NCBI RefSeq assembly: GCF_014695775.1
Contig: NZ_JACJOX010000014.1
Span: forward strand, 20,834-84,833
DNA: 64,000 nt
Direction of reading: 5' to 3'
Source of the DNA: Leptolyngbya sp. FACHB-60
GTDB taxonomy: Bacteria; Cyanobacteriota; Cyanobacteriia; Phormidesmidales; Phormidesmidaceae
In this document: positions 17,553 to 26,271 of the stretch, in pieces
How positions within the stretch are numbered: position 1 is the stretch's first letter
How the letters are laid out: every line of letters begins with the position of its first letter
Made by a program: the position numbers and the translations under genes
The notes under the pieces: generated by a model
Database searches by the model: none
What the model saw: only the letters and a program-made list of their open reading frames with translations
What the model was told of the DNA's origin: nothing

Positions 17553-18895
17553 TATAGAAAATACTCCTTAACAAGGTTTTGGTATTGTTCACGGGCTTGC
17601 TTAAAAGCAAATGCAGCTGGCATGTGCATAAAATCAGCCCTAGAAATAAAAGCCATATAGGGAATGCCAATCATTTTTCGGTTGCTGTGGGCTTGCGTAT
17701 CCTTGGGATAGAAATAGGGCTTCAAGTCAAATCCTGAACAATTTTTTTTAGCATCTTTGATGATGCCATCGATTGCCTGATGCATTAGTTCTACCTGTGC
17801 AGGTGTCACCCGAAAAGCATTATTCAGAAAAATTGGCAACGCTATCGGCCCTGCATCTCCAAACTTTCTCCGCTCAACCTGGGTTTCCGGGATAAACTGT
17901 GTGATTGCCGTCCCAGCGTTCTGCAACGAGTGCAGATTGTCATGGCGTGCGGGAATCAAAACAACATCAGCGGCATAAAGAGCCTTTTGGGCAAAAATAC
18001 GCCAGTTGGGTGGAGCATCAATCAAAATATAGTCATAATCGTTCTGAACAGATTCTAAGAGGCGACGGAGAGCATAAAATTTTATCTGCTGCCGCAGATC
18101 TTTTTCCTCTTTTTCACTTACCAATTGTTCATCAGCCAGAATAACATCAAATTCCGGTGGTTCTTTGACGCGGGGATGCTCAAATTTGTAAGTAGATATA
18201 ATACTTCTGACGTCACATTCTTTATTGGAAAGTGCCTCAAAAACCTTACCGTTCAAAGGCTTAAGATTGAGAGCATCACCTAAGTCGCTTTGATTGGGAT
18301 CAAAATCGACTATCAGAACTCGCTTTCTATATAGTGCTAGTGTGGCAGCAATGTTTAGAGTTGTAGTGGTTTTTCCCACACCACCCTTGTTATTGTAAAC
18401 TGCCACCATCAACGCTCTACTTGGGGCTTCTATCCGACGTTTAATTTCACTTACAGTATGCTCAAAGTCTTCCTTAAGAGAAAGACATGGCGTAATTGGA
18501 TGAATAACTTTCCCGTGCTTGCGAAACAGCTGAACGTGATTGGCATTGGTGAGAATTCCCCACTTAACCGTTTTTGAGTCTGGGTGTAAGAGATATTGCT
18601 TTAATTGAAAAGCAGCCTTACGATAATTTGGATGTTTTTCATCAGATAGATTTTCACACCGGCCCTTAACTTCCATATAAAGATATGGATTTTTTCTAGT
18701 GCTTAAAAAAATATCTTCTTCGCCAGGATTTTTCCGGGCGGCTTGATCTACAAATCTTTTGCCTACAGGAAATTGAGGTAGAATTTCCAAATTCTCGAAC
18801 CCCAAAGCATTTAGAAAGACTTTAGAAAAGTTGTGTTCCACGACTGCTTCTGGTGCGTCGCCGGGAAGATCTCTTAGAACTTGTGCTAGGCTCAT
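17552..18895 (-). CDS. ParA-type ATPase fused to a PD-(D/E)XK-like domain
   Basis: 447 aa. Residues ~15-165 resemble the HsdR-N type restriction nuclease fold: FENLEILPQFPVGKRFVDQA, then EEDIFL and YLYMEVKGRC, giving an acidic residue followed by E-x-K. Residues ~165-430 are a MinD/ParA ATPase: VAVYNNKGGVGKTTTTLNI (deviant Walker A with the signature Lys), VLIVDFDPNQSDLG, and DYILIDAPPNW (Walker B). ParA proteins normally dimerise on DNA with ATP. Joining one to a nuclease-like domain is unusual and suggests a defence or element-maintenance role rather than chromosome partition. It is coupled to the ParB-like gene. Nuclease activity is inferred from motifs only. Confidence 0.75.
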   Translation of the reverse strand: MSLAQVLRDLPGDAPEAVVEHNFSKVFLNALGFENLEILPQFPVGKRFVDQAARKNPGEEDIFLSTRKNPYLYMEVKGRCENLSDEKHPNYRKAAFQLKQYLLHPDSKTVKWGILTNANHVQLFRKHGKVIHPITPCLSLKEDFEHTVSEIKRRIEAPSRALMVAVYNNKGGVGKTTTTLNIAATLALYRKRVLIVDFDPNQSDLGDALNLKPLNGKVFEALSNKECDVRSIISTYKFEHPRVKEPPEFDVILADEQLVSEKEEKDLRQQIKFYALRRLLESVQNDYDYILIDAPPNWRIFAQKALYAADVVLIPARHDNLHSLQNAGTAITQFIPETQVERRKFGDAGPIALPIFLNNAFRVTPAQVELMHQAIDGIIKDAKKNCSGFDLKPYFYPKDTQAHSNRKMIGIPYMAFISRADFMHMPAAFAFKQAREQYQNLVKEYFL

Positions 18896-19207
18896 GGTTA
18901 TTTTTGGGGCTTTACCCTAGTCGTAACGAATGTGACTGAAGGTATCCGCAGATTTTCTGCTGATTTCATCGAAGCTTTATGTAATGCGGTAGTTAGCGAT
19001 GGCTGCCCATTATCTTTTAGTCCCGCCAGATCCGCATATTCAACATACCCAGCCGACCACGATCGCCATCACCTAATTCTTGAGCCTTGCTAATTATTCT
19101 TGTGTAAAGAATATTTTTTTATTAGCAAACCAGCTATAGGGCCTGCACTTCTAAATTTCAATCACGACGGAGCACTAAGTCTCTATATTCAAAACAGAAT
19201 GTTTTGC
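18896..19207. other. Intergenic junction of the ParA/ParB module
   Basis: I see no gene here. The stretch separates the start of the ParA-like gene from the cnaT tail copy and would contain the module's promoter and its right-hand junction. No integrase gene, direct repeat or tRNA is visible. Confidence 0.45.
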
Positions 19208-19477
19208 GTAGAGCTGGGCGATGATGCAGTTCTGGGCGATCACCTGCTAGACATTCTCACGGGCACCCCTTCAGAACTCGCCAAAACTGCCCTGTGGAAT
19301 GCCGGGTTTTGCCTGTAGCAGGGCAGCATTGCCGATTCTCTCGCAGGGGGCTTGGCCGAGGCTCAGACGCTACTGGCGACTGGCAAAGCGCTGGCCAAAC
19401 TAGAAGAATTTTGCCAGCAGTCCGCCGACTTGACCCAGGCTCTCACCTACAACCACAGTTCAATCCCCGCCGGGTGA
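19208..19477 (+). pseudogene. Diverged, broken copy of the cnaT 3' end
   Basis: Reading from GTA at 19208, the translation runs VELGDDAVLGDHLLDILTGT, PSELAKTALWNAGFCL, a TAG stop at 19316-19318, then QGSIADSLAGGLAEAQTLLA and on to TGA at 19475-19477. It aligns over about 90 codons with the last ~90 codons of cnaT (VELGDEVTLGDRLLDVILGN, PSELAKTALWNAGFYLWQGG); the TAG replaces the Trp codon of YLWQGG. There is no upstream part of the gene. It looks like the original 3' end of cnaT displaced by insertion of the ParA/ParB module, which brought a replacement end, or like the tail of a lost paralogue. Confidence 0.78.
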
Positions 19478-19849
19478 ACCAATACTGCCCGCTGGCGGTT
19501 TCAAGATCAGGGCAACAAGACCAACCCGGCACTCACCACGATAAATCAAGGGAAAACTCAGTTGACAGGAGCATTCTCGATCAAGTAGCGAAAAAATCTC
19601 GGATAGAGGCAAAATTTCGCCGTTTATCAAAGAATTGTGAAGGTCACATAGGATTTCTATAAAGTGCCTCTGGCCCTGCAACCTCAGGGTTTCGGGCGCG
19701 TCATAGAAGCTCAGCAATGAGGAGCATTGTGATTTCGACTGATGAGATGGGCAGACTGCGGGAGTCGGCTAAATTCAGGCCGCACTACGGAAGTGTCTAT
19801 CTACCTCATCAACATTACACTTCAAAGACTCTACGGGGAATGAACGAGA
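19478..19849. other. Intergenic, upstream of the SLH gene
   Basis: No gene is convincing. Short frames on both strands lack homology or a start signal. The promoter of the SLH-domain gene at 19850 should be here but I cannot place it. Confidence 0.4.
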
Positions 19850-21001
19850 ATGACTCAAACTAACTGGGCTAAGCTACTGCGGTTAGCACCGCTTTCGGCA
19901 ATTTTGGCGACTTTAACTATTGGCAGTGGGGCGGCGATCGCCCTGGCCGCTGAAGGCCCCATTCAAAATTTTAACTGGCTCAAAGACGAAGCCCTGCTCG
20001 ACCAGGCCCTCGATGCGGCCCACACCAAAGATGATGACGACGATGACGATGATGATGACGACGACGTAGAATCGGGCGAGGTTATTTACCAGCAGCGTCG
20101 CACCACGACCACGACCACGACCACCAACGTCAACCAGGTCAGCTTTAGCGATATTTCCACCAATTACTGGGCGAGCAGCTTTGTCTATCGCCTCTCCGCT
20201 ATTAAAGTTGTCAGCGGATTCCCCAGCGGAAATTTCTTGCCGAGCAACAATCTCACCAAAGCCCAGTATGCGGCGATGATTGCCCAGGCCTTTGATATGC
20301 CTGCTTCGCGTCAAACCGTCACCCTGCGCAACGTCAACCGCAGCTATTGGGCCTACAGCGCTATTCAAAAAGCCTACTCCATGGGCTTTTTGGAGGTTTC
20401 CAATGGGATGTTTGACACCAACGGCACTATGACCCGTCTCGACATGTTGGTGATGCTAGCCCGAGGGCTGAACATTACCCAAGTCACCTCTGGGCAGTCG
20501 GTCGATAGCCTGTTGAGCATCTTCAGCGACGCCAACCAAATCCCCAGTGAGTATCGCGTCATTATCGCGGCTCTGGTGGAGCGCGGCATTTTGGTGAACT
20601 ATCCCACCATCACCCAGCTAAACCTGTTTGGGGTGGTTTCTCGCGCTGAAGCTTGTAGCTTTGTCTACCAGGCCCTGGCCTACATGGGCAAGGTCGAAAC
20701 CGTTGAGTCGGCCTACATCGTCAACAGCAGCAACTTCTCTAGTCTGACCGAAACTATCACCACCACCACCGAAACTACCACCGAAACCGGCGGAACGAAC
20801 GTGGACAATGATGATGACGACGATGATGATGACGACGATGATGATGATGATGATGACGATGATGATGATGACGATAACGATGGCCGCAGACAGAACTGCA
20901 ACCAGGGCATTGGCAATGGTGCTGAGGGCTGCGACCCCGGCAACTCTCGCCCCCGCGGCGGCAGCAATGACGAGGGTGGTCGCACCCCCGGCAATCGCTA
21001 A
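19850..21001 (+). CDS. Secreted SLH-domain protein with poly-Asp tracts
   Basis: 383 aa. An N-terminal signal peptide (LLRLAPLSAILATLTIGSGA, AIALAAEG) is followed by a first Asp run near residue 61, a Thr-rich linker, and S-layer homology units (SDISTNYWASSFVYRLSAIK, VVSGFPSGNFLPSNNLTKAQ; NRSYWAYSAIQKAYSMGFL), which anchor proteins to the cell wall. A second, longer Asp run of about 24 residues is followed by an Arg/Gly/Asn-rich tail. The runs are encoded by mixed GAT/GAC trinucleotides and may bind calcium or vary in length by slippage. There is no porin (OprB) barrel, unlike the common SLH-porins of cyanobacteria. A terminator follows at 21031. Confidence 0.85.
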   Translation: MTQTNWAKLLRLAPLSAILATLTIGSGAAIALAAEGPIQNFNWLKDEALLDQALDAAHTKDDDDDDDDDDDDVESGEVIYQQRRTTTTTTTTNVNQVSFSDISTNYWASSFVYRLSAIKVVSGFPSGNFLPSNNLTKAQYAAMIAQAFDMPASRQTVTLRNVNRSYWAYSAIQKAYSMGFLEVSNGMFDTNGTMTRLDMLVMLARGLNITQVTSGQSVDSLLSIFSDANQIPSEYRVIIAALVERGILVNYPTITQLNLFGVVSRAEACSFVYQALAYMGKVETVESAYIVNSSNFSSLTETITTTTETTTETGGTNVDNDDDDDDDDDDDDDDDDDDDDDDNDGRRQNCNQGIGNGAEGCDPGNSRPRGGSNDEGGRTPGNR

Positions 21002-21030
21002 TCTACGTTCTCTGTCCTGATAAGTGTTAC

Positions 21031-21057
21031 AAGACGCCCTGCGGGGCGTCTTTTTTT
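21031..21057 (+). terminator. Rho-independent terminator after the SLH gene
   Basis: AAGACGCCC pairs with GGGCGTCTT around a TGCG loop, followed by a T-run ending at 21057. It lies between two convergent genes and may serve both. Confidence 0.9.
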
Positions 21058-21061
21058 GCGC

Positions 21062-21733
21062 TTAAGAATCAGGAGTGGGGGTGTCGATGCCAAAGGCTTG
21101 AGCGGGGGGCAGCTGGAGCAGGCTGAGCAAGCCATCGAGCATGTATTGAACGGCTAGGGCAGCCAGCAGCACCCCCAACACTCGGGTAACCACGTTAATG
21201 CCGATTTGGCCCAGCACCTTAGCCAACGGCCTTGACAGCAGCAAAAACAGATAGCACAGCAGCAAGACCACCGCCGCCGCCCCTAGCACTACGCTCAACC
21301 CCAGGTAATAGTTGGTTGACTCCCGCGATAGCACTAAAATGCTGGCCAAACTGCCCGGCCCTGCAATCAGCGGAATTGCCAACGGAAATACGCTGACATC
21401 TTGCTTGGTGCCCGCTTCCTGCACCTCAGCCTCGGTCTCGCGCTCCTGTTGCACAAAGATCATGTCGAGAGCAATCTTAAACAGCAAAAACCCCGCCGCA
21501 ATTTGAAAGGCTTGCAGACTAATGCCCAAATTGTGTAGCACGTAAGCCCCAGTAAGCCCAAATGCGAGCAGAATACCGGCTGAAACTGCCACCGCTCGCG
21601 TGGCGATCTGGGTTTGCTCGGCCTCGGTGCGATCGCTTACCAAAGCCAGGTACAAGGGCGCTAACCCCACCGGGTCAATTACCACAAACAGGGTCAGAAA
21701 GGCTTTAGCAAACAGCGGCAGAATGATCGGCAT
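21062..21733 (-). CDS. MarC family integral membrane protein
   Basis: 223 aa with six hydrophobic segments and the MarC signatures near the N-terminus (FLTLFVVIDPVGLAPLYLAL) and in the fourth segment (VFPLAIPLIAGPGSLASILV). The family (UPF0056) lies in the inner membrane; early claims of a role in multiple antibiotic resistance were not upheld, and the transported substrate is unknown. Normal length, single gene, convergent with the SLH gene and divergent from the TraX gene. Confidence 0.9.
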   Translation of the reverse strand: MPIILPLFAKAFLTLFVVIDPVGLAPLYLALVSDRTEAEQTQIATRAVAVSAGILLAFGLTGAYVLHNLGISLQAFQIAAGFLLFKIALDMIFVQQERETEAEVQEAGTKQDVSVFPLAIPLIAGPGSLASILVLSRESTNYYLGLSVVLGAAAVVLLLCYLFLLLSRPLAKVLGQIGINVVTRVLGVLLAALAVQYMLDGLLSLLQLPPAQAFGIDTPTPDS

Positions 21734-21842
21734 AGGGTTGCTTAGGAGACTGCCTCAAATCTACCGCTGTTCGGCCCAAACGGTCGCCTCCCCCTGTGTT
21801 AGACCAAAGATATAGATCACTAGTCCAGACAGGTTTCAGCTA

Positions 21843-22493
21843 TTGCAGTCAAGACTCGGCGCTTTTTCTGAAGGATTAACCAGCTACCAGATCAAAGTTT
21901 TAGCGGCTGTGACCATGCTGGTAGATCACATCGGCGTGGTGTTTTTTCCTGAGGCGATCGGATTTCGCATTGTTGGGCGGATCAGCTTTCCGCTGTTTGT
22001 TTGGCTGCTAGTGCAGGGCGAGGCTCACACTAAGCATGTGGGGCGTTACGGTCTGCGGTTGGCAGTGTTAGGCGTGGTGTCTCAGCCGATCTACCAACTC
22101 ACCTTTGATACGGCTCGGCCCAATATTTTGTTTGAGCTGCTTTTGGGGCTGATCTGTCTGCGATTAGCGCGGGGGTTTCCCCGCTTTCAGCTGCCCATTT
22201 GGATTGGAGGGGCGGGTCTAAGTGAACTGCTGGCTATGGGTTACAGCAGCTATGGCATTGGGCTAATCGCTCTTACCCGCTACTACCGCCCCACTGTGCT
22301 GTGGGGGTTAGCCTGGGTTGGTTTTCACCTGTTTTGGGCCTGGCGAGAAGGGCCGTTTCAACTGCCGGCGATCGCCGTCTCGCTGATCTTTTGGCTGGCC
22401 AGTAGGGAGCGGGGAGCCAAGGCGCGATGGTTTTATGCCTTTTATCCTGGCCATCTAGCCCTGCTGTGGCTCATTCGGCAGGGTTTGAATTAG
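21843..22493 (+). CDS. TraX family membrane protein
   Basis: 216 aa, highly hydrophobic. The opening LTSYQIKVLAAVTMLVDHIG, followed by FRIVGRISFPLFVWLLVQGE, is the signature of TraX family proteins, which in F plasmid acetylates pilin but in most chromosomes has no known role. The best start is a TTG at 21843; the next in-frame ATG would remove part of the conserved opening. Six to seven membrane segments. No conjugation genes are near, so a pilin role is not supported here. Confidence 0.85.
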   Translation: MQSRLGAFSEGLTSYQIKVLAAVTMLVDHIGVVFFPEAIGFRIVGRISFPLFVWLLVQGEAHTKHVGRYGLRLAVLGVVSQPIYQLTFDTARPNILFELLLGLICLRLARGFPRFQLPIWIGGAGLSELLAMGYSSYGIGLIALTRYYRPTVLWGLAWVGFHLFWAWREGPFQLPAIAVSLIFWLASRERGAKARWFYAFYPGHLALLWLIRQGLN

Positions 22494-22559
22494 CGGCAGG
22501 TGGCAAGCTCTTACTACCCGAGGGCTAGGGGAATTCACGTCTGCGGCACCGCTTAGCAA

Positions 22560-22602
22560 TACCCCCGACAGTCAGCAGTCGTTCTGCTAACCGTCGGGGG
22601 TA
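22560..22602. terminator. Strong stem-loop after the 54-aa gene
   Basis: TACCCCCGAC (22560-22569) pairs with GTCGGGGGTA (22593-22602), and an inner AGCAG/CTGCT stem extends it. It lies downstream of the small leftward gene at 22637-22801 and beyond the end of the rightward TraX gene. No T-run on either side, so it may be a factor-independent stop only in part, or an RNA-stabilising hairpin. Confidence 0.55.
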
Positions 22603-22636
22603 CTGGTTCGGGATGGAGACGCGGTTTAAGCCGAGC

Positions 22637-22801
22637 TTACAAAAAATGGTCGATCGCCACTGCCGAAACAGCAGCAAAAACGGTGATTGACAGGCCCACC
22701 AGTGGGTTCTGCCCCTGAGCAACCGCAAAGCTTGTAATCACGCCAGCCCCTAGAGCCGCGATCGCAACAGAGCCAATCCAGTCTTTTTGTAGGTTATGCA
22801 T
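22637..22801 (-). CDS. 54-aa hypothetical membrane protein
   Basis: An ATG at 22801 opens a 54-codon frame ending in TAA at 22637. After a polar start (MHNLQKDW) it has two hydrophobic segments, IGSVAIAALGAGVITSFAVA and LVGLSITVFAAVSAVAI, separated by QGQNP, the layout of a two-span small membrane protein. It has HIP1-bearing codons like its neighbours. A large hairpin follows. I do not recognise the family; conservation in other cyanobacteria would decide whether it is real. Confidence 0.55.
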   Translation of the reverse strand: MHNLQKDWIGSVAIAALGAGVITSFAVAQGQNPLVGLSITVFAAVSAVAIDHFL

Positions 22802-23010
22802 GGGTTCTTAAAAGTGGGGTATGACGCCGAAGAACGGGGCAGCAGTTGTGTATGGAAACTACGTACCTAACCCTAGGGCTGTTCAGACCTCACGCTACCA
22901 CCCTGACCGGGGTCAAATGAAACCGCAGCGGGGAACTGATACCAAGCTTAAGGCTTAGTTAAATTAGTTAACATTCTTCCCATAGAAGGAGCAAGCCCAA
23001 CGGAAAAACC

Positions 23011-23034
23011 AGCCTCAAGTGAGAGGTTGAGGCT
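23011..23034 (-). terminator. Rho-independent terminator of the SH3 gene
   Basis: AGCCTCAA and TTGAGGCT form an 8-bp stem with an 8-base loop. Read leftward, it is followed by GG and five T (to about 23005). It overlaps the stop codon of the SH3-domain gene. Confidence 0.75.
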
Positions 23035-23494
23035 ATTCGACGCGACGGGTATTGCCTGCTTTGACCCAGCCTTCCTGGCCGTTAGACACCACTCGTACCT
23101 TGACCCACGACTGGTTGGCGGGTTCTTCGAGCACCACCACTGCTTCGTTGACATCCACGCCCCCCACCTGGGGAAACTCGACCCCAGGACCTTCGCGCAT
23201 GACCAGGCCAATGGGCTGCACGACCGTGGCGTTGTAGGTACCGGGTTCAAGAGCGGCCTCTGCCGGCGGCTCCGCTGGGGCCGGTGGGGCTTCGACCACA
23301 GGCTCGGCAGGGGCTTCTGGGGCTGCTTCTGGGGCTGGGGTCGGCATTTCATCGCCGTACAGGGGCTTGGGCGGTAGCACCGACAGGCGACCCATGAAGT
23401 AGCGGGCAGTGGCCACCCCTGCCATCGACAGCAGGATGAGGGCGATCGCCATGCCCAAAATTAATTTTGATAGGCCAATGAAAAATCCTTTCAT
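23033..23494 (-). CDS. SH3-domain protein, membrane anchored
   Basis: 153 aa from the ATG at 23494, which directly precedes a hydrophobic anchor (LSKLILGMAIALILLSMAGV). Then comes a Pro/Ala/Glu-rich linker (about residues 45-85), and a bacterial SH3-type domain at the C-terminus: YNATVVQPIGLVMREGPGVE, FPQVGGV, VVLEEPANQSWVKVRV and GWVKAGNTRRV. Such proteins bind peptidoglycan or protein partners in the periplasm. An upstream start at 23554 would add 20 unlikely residues. It is 75 bp downstream of ycf46 on the same strand and may share its transcript. Confidence 0.8.
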   Translation of the reverse strand: MKGFFIGLSKLILGMAIALILLSMAGVATARYFMGRLSVLPPKPLYGDEMPTPAPEAAPEAPAEPVVEAPPAPAEPPAEAALEPGTYNATVVQPIGLVMREGPGVEFPQVGGVDVNEAVVVLEEPANQSWVKVRVVSNGQEGWVKAGNTRRVE

Positions 23495-23568
23495 GGAGGC
23501 AGCGGGCCGGAGGTAGGGTCTACAGCTTGCTAATGGTACAGCACCTCTTGGCAATCGGCATGGGGAAA

Positions 23569-25089
23569 CTAATCGCCACTGGGGAGAGTGGGGCGAAATC
23601 GGGGGTCGATGCCGCTGCGGGAGGCCATGCGGGCTTTACCCGCCGCTGCCCAGGCTTGCAGCGCCTCAATTTGCTCCTGGGCGGTGCGAGCCAGGGGCAC
23701 CATTTCGCTGGCGGCAGTGAGAATATCGTCGGTGGTAAAATCGCGGTTTTGGCTAAAGCCCAGGTGCATTGCCTCGACAATCGCCTGCTCGATCTCAGCC
23801 CCCGAGAAGTCGGGGGTTTCGTAGGCCAGCCGGGCGGTGTCGAAGGTCTTGAGGGTGTGGGGCCGCAGGCGCGAGAGGTGAACCTCAAAAATAGCCTGGC
23901 GATCGCTCTGGCTGGGCAGACCAACAAAGAAAATTTCGTCAAAGCGACCCCGACGCAGCATCTCTGGCGGCAGAGCCTGAATATTGTTGGCCGTGGCCAC
24001 CACAAACACCGGGGAGGTTTTCTCCGCCATCCAGGTGATAAAGGTGCCAAAGACCCGACTGGCGGTGCCTGAGTCGCCCCGGCCATCCATGCCCGCAAAG
24101 GCCTTATCGATTTCGTCAATCCACAGCACGCAGGGGGCCAGGGCTTCTGCCAGCTGAATCATTTGGCGGGTGCGGGCCTCTGACTCGCCCACCAGGCCAC
24201 CAAACAGCCGGCCCACATCGAGGCGCAGCAGGGGCAGGTGCCAGTGGTGGGCGATCGCCTTGGCAGTCAGCGACTTGCCTGTACCCTGAATGCCTAGCAG
24301 CAGAAGCCCGCGCGGATGGGGCAGGCCGTACTGGCGGGCTTTTTCGGAGAAGGCGGTACCTCGCTTTAGCAACCAGTCTTTGAGGTTGTCGAGGCCACCA
24401 ATGTCAGAGATCTGCTCCCTGGCCGGGTAGTAGTCGAGAATTTGGGTCTGACGAATGCTCTGGCGCTTTTCGTCGAGAATTAGGTCGAGGTCGTTGGGGT
24501 CAAAAGCTCCATGGGCCGCGATCGCCCGCGACAGCACCCGCCGAATGCGCTCCAGTGACAGCCCCTGGCAGGTGCGCACGACCTCTTCCAACGTAGCCAT
24601 CGGCAGGTTAGTGCCGGTCGAGCCCAAGAGCTGCTGCACCTCGTGCCGAATGGCAGCGGCATCAGGCAGGGTAAACTCCAGCACCGTCACGGTCTCGCTC
24701 AGCTCGTCGGGGATAGTGAGCTGGGCTGAGAGAATGATCAGCGTCTTAGGTTGAGCCTTCAGCCGTCGGGCCAGGTTGCGCAGCTTGCGAGAGATCGCCA
24801 CGTCGTCTAGAAAGCGGTGAAAGTCGCGCAGCACGAAGATGGCTGGAGCCGTGGCGGGCAGCTTTTCCACCAGTTCTAGCGCTTGCAGGGGGTTGCGTTT
24901 GCCAAAGCCCGCGTCGTTGAGGTTGCCCTGGTAGCCATCGACAAAATCCCAGGTGTAGAGGGCGCGGTTGCCCTGCTGGGTGGCGCAGGCGGCAATGTCG
25001 GCCTCGGCCCGCTCTTCCTCGGCGGTGGCGATATAGATAATCGGGTAGCGGGCGCGAATCAGTAAACCCAGTTCGTCGGTAAAACCCAT
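23569..25089 (-). CDS. ycf46: AAA+ ATPase Ycf46
   Basis: 506 aa. The N-terminal half (residues ~1-220) is the Ycf46-type domain, opening [20 protein letters not shown]. The AAA+ core has Walker [19 protein letters not shown], Walker [14 protein letters not shown], sensor [20 protein letters not shown] and the Arg finger in RRGRFDE. Ycf46 is conserved in cyanobacteria and algal plastids and has been linked to photosynthetic acclimation under low CO2 in Synechocystis; its substrate is unknown. It is the last but one gene of the leftward block that starts at rpmH, although a stem-loop at 25171 separates it from yceD. Confidence 0.92.
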   Translation of the reverse strand: MGFTDELGLLIRARYPIIYIATAEEERAEADIAACATQQGNRALYTWDFVDGYQGNLNDAGFGKRNPLQALELVEKLPATAPAIFVLRDFHRFLDDVAISRKLRNLARRLKAQPKTLIILSAQLTIPDELSETVTVLEFTLPDAAAIRHEVQQLLGSTGTNLPMATLEEVVRTCQGLSLERIRRVLSRAIAAHGAFDPNDLDLILDEKRQSIRQTQILDYYPAREQISDIGGLDNLKDWLLKRGTAFSEKARQYGLPHPRGLLLLGIQGTGKSLTAKAIAHHWHLPLLRLDVGRLFGGLVGESEARTRQMIQLAEALAPCVLWIDEIDKAFAGMDGRGDSGTASRVFGTFITWMAEKTSPVFVVATANNIQALPPEMLRRGRFDEIFFVGLPSQSDRQAIFEVHLSRLRPHTLKTFDTARLAYETPDFSGAEIEQAIVEAMHLGFSQNRDFTTDDILTAASEMVPLARTAQEQIEALQAWAAAGKARMASRSGIDPRFRPTLPSGD

Positions 25090-25170
25090 GTCAGCGCGAC
25101 TCAGTTATCCCACAGTGCTCGGTTGATGTTTCCAGCCTATCGGATTTTAAGGAGTCCCTGCCCCCCTCGT

Positions 25171-25196
25171 GAGCATGAAGCTATAAATTCATGCTC
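25171..25196. terminator. Stem-loop between yceD and ycf46
   Basis: GAGCATGAA and TTCATGCTC form a perfect 9-bp stem with an 8-base AT-rich loop just beyond the yceD stop. There is no long T-run, so termination may be partial. Confidence 0.6.
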
Positions 25197-25197
25197 T

Positions 25198-25713
25198 TTA
25201 GCGATCGGGCTGGTTTAGCTGCTGCTGAAGCTGAGTTAAGGCTGCCCAGCGGTGATCTACGGGTTTAGCGGCAGCTGTCCCCTGTCCTCGCAGCTCAATG
25301 CCGGGGCAGTCTTCATCGCAGATCTGAGGCATGGGCAGCGCCAGGCAGATTTGCTCGTAGACCCAGGTTTCGGGGTAAAAGTGGCCGTTGGGGGGCAGGG
25401 TCTCAAACAGATCCTCCACCGCCACCTCCCGTTCTAGCGGTAGGGTGGCGGGGTCAGGCTCATGCTCAAGCCAAATTAGCTCCTGAGCCGACAGCGCTAC
25501 GCGGTGATTGTAGGCCTGCAAACAGCGATCGCAGGTCAGCGTCACAATCGTATCGGCTCTGGCCTTGACCTCCAAGTAGGTGCCCTGGTGGGTAATTGTC
25601 ATCTCGCCCCGCACGGGGGTTAGGGTTTCCAGCTCCGCTAGGTGCTGGTCAAGCTCAACGGTGAGAGTCTTCTCAGGCCGCTGTAGCAGGTTGGGGATAT
25701 AAACTTTCTCCAT
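25198..25713 (-). CDS. yceD: YceD/DUF177 family protein
   Basis: 171 aa. The DUF177 core shows LTPVRGEMTITHQGTYLEVK, CDRCLQAYNHRV with its CxxC and PQICDEDCPGI with a second Cys pair, which together may bind a metal. In bacteria yceD precedes rpmF and is linked to 23S rRNA maturation; plant and cyanobacterial homologues have been tied to 23S rRNA accumulation. Here it follows khpB within the rpmH-rnpA-yidC block, a common cyanobacterial arrangement, with a 39-bp gap. Confidence 0.88.
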   Translation of the reverse strand: MEKVYIPNLLQRPEKTLTVELDQHLAELETLTPVRGEMTITHQGTYLEVKARADTIVTLTCDRCLQAYNHRVALSAQELIWLEHEPDPATLPLEREVAVEDLFETLPPNGHFYPETWVYEQICLALPMPQICDEDCPGIELRGQGTAAAKPVDHRWAALTQLQQQLNQPDR

Positions 25714-25752
25714 TGTTTTTGCCTCCCATGGCTCGCGCTGTCTGTGTGCGAC

Positions 25753-26268
25753 TTAGCCGTCTGTAGCCTCGTCGTCCTGCTGTCCGGCTAGACAGACCAC
25801 GAGGCGGCGATCGGGCTCGCGACCGCGACTAAAGGTAGAAAGCCCATCCTGGGCGGCTAAGAAATGGTGCATTTGCCGCCGCTCGGCGGATGAAAGCCCC
25901 TGCATTTCGTACTTCTCACCGCTGGCCAAGACGCGTTCAGCGGCCTCGGCAGCCATGGCCTTAAGCTCTTCAAGCCGTTTAGCTCGGTAGCCCGCTAGCT
26001 CGATGGTAAAGGCCTGCTGATCCGCTTGCTCTTTGCCCAAATTGAGGGTGGTGTTGGCCAAATACTGAATCGAGTCGAGCACCGTGCCGCCATCGCCGAT
26101 CAGCGCCTGCACCTGCTCGGGCGACAGAGGCTCTTCGGCAATGGTGAGCCAGCAGCTCTCCCCAGACTCGTCTTCGACCGGGTGAGCGGTGACAGTGCTG
26201 GTCAGCCCCTGCATGGTGAGCAGGGTGGTTAACCAGTTGACGCCAGCGGTGGCAGCATCGGTGGCCAT
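25753..26268 (-). CDS. khpB: KhpB/Jag RNA-binding protein (KH plus R3H)
   Basis: 171 aa. Residues ~10-90 hold a KH-like domain with the variant loop LIGDGGTVLDSIQYL, and the C-terminal ~70 residues are an R3H domain (MQGLSSAERRQMHHFLAAQD, TFSRGREPDRRLVV). KhpB binds RNA, in other bacteria as a partner of KhpA, and affects cell division and translation. It starts 3 bp after yidC, as is usual, and lacks the Jag-N domain found in Firmicutes. Confidence 0.9.
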   Translation of the reverse strand: MATDAATAGVNWLTTLLTMQGLTSTVTAHPVEDESGESCWLTIAEEPLSPEQVQALIGDGGTVLDSIQYLANTTLNLGKEQADQQAFTIELAGYRAKRLEELKAMAAEAAERVLASGEKYEMQGLSSAERRQMHHFLAAQDGLSTFSRGREPDRRLVVCLAGQQDDEATDG

Positions 26269-26271
26269 GGG

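Noticed and set aside
20713..20994. Leftward poly-Ser frame in the SLH gene
   Set aside because: It is the antisense reading of the GAY repeat that encodes poly-Asp.
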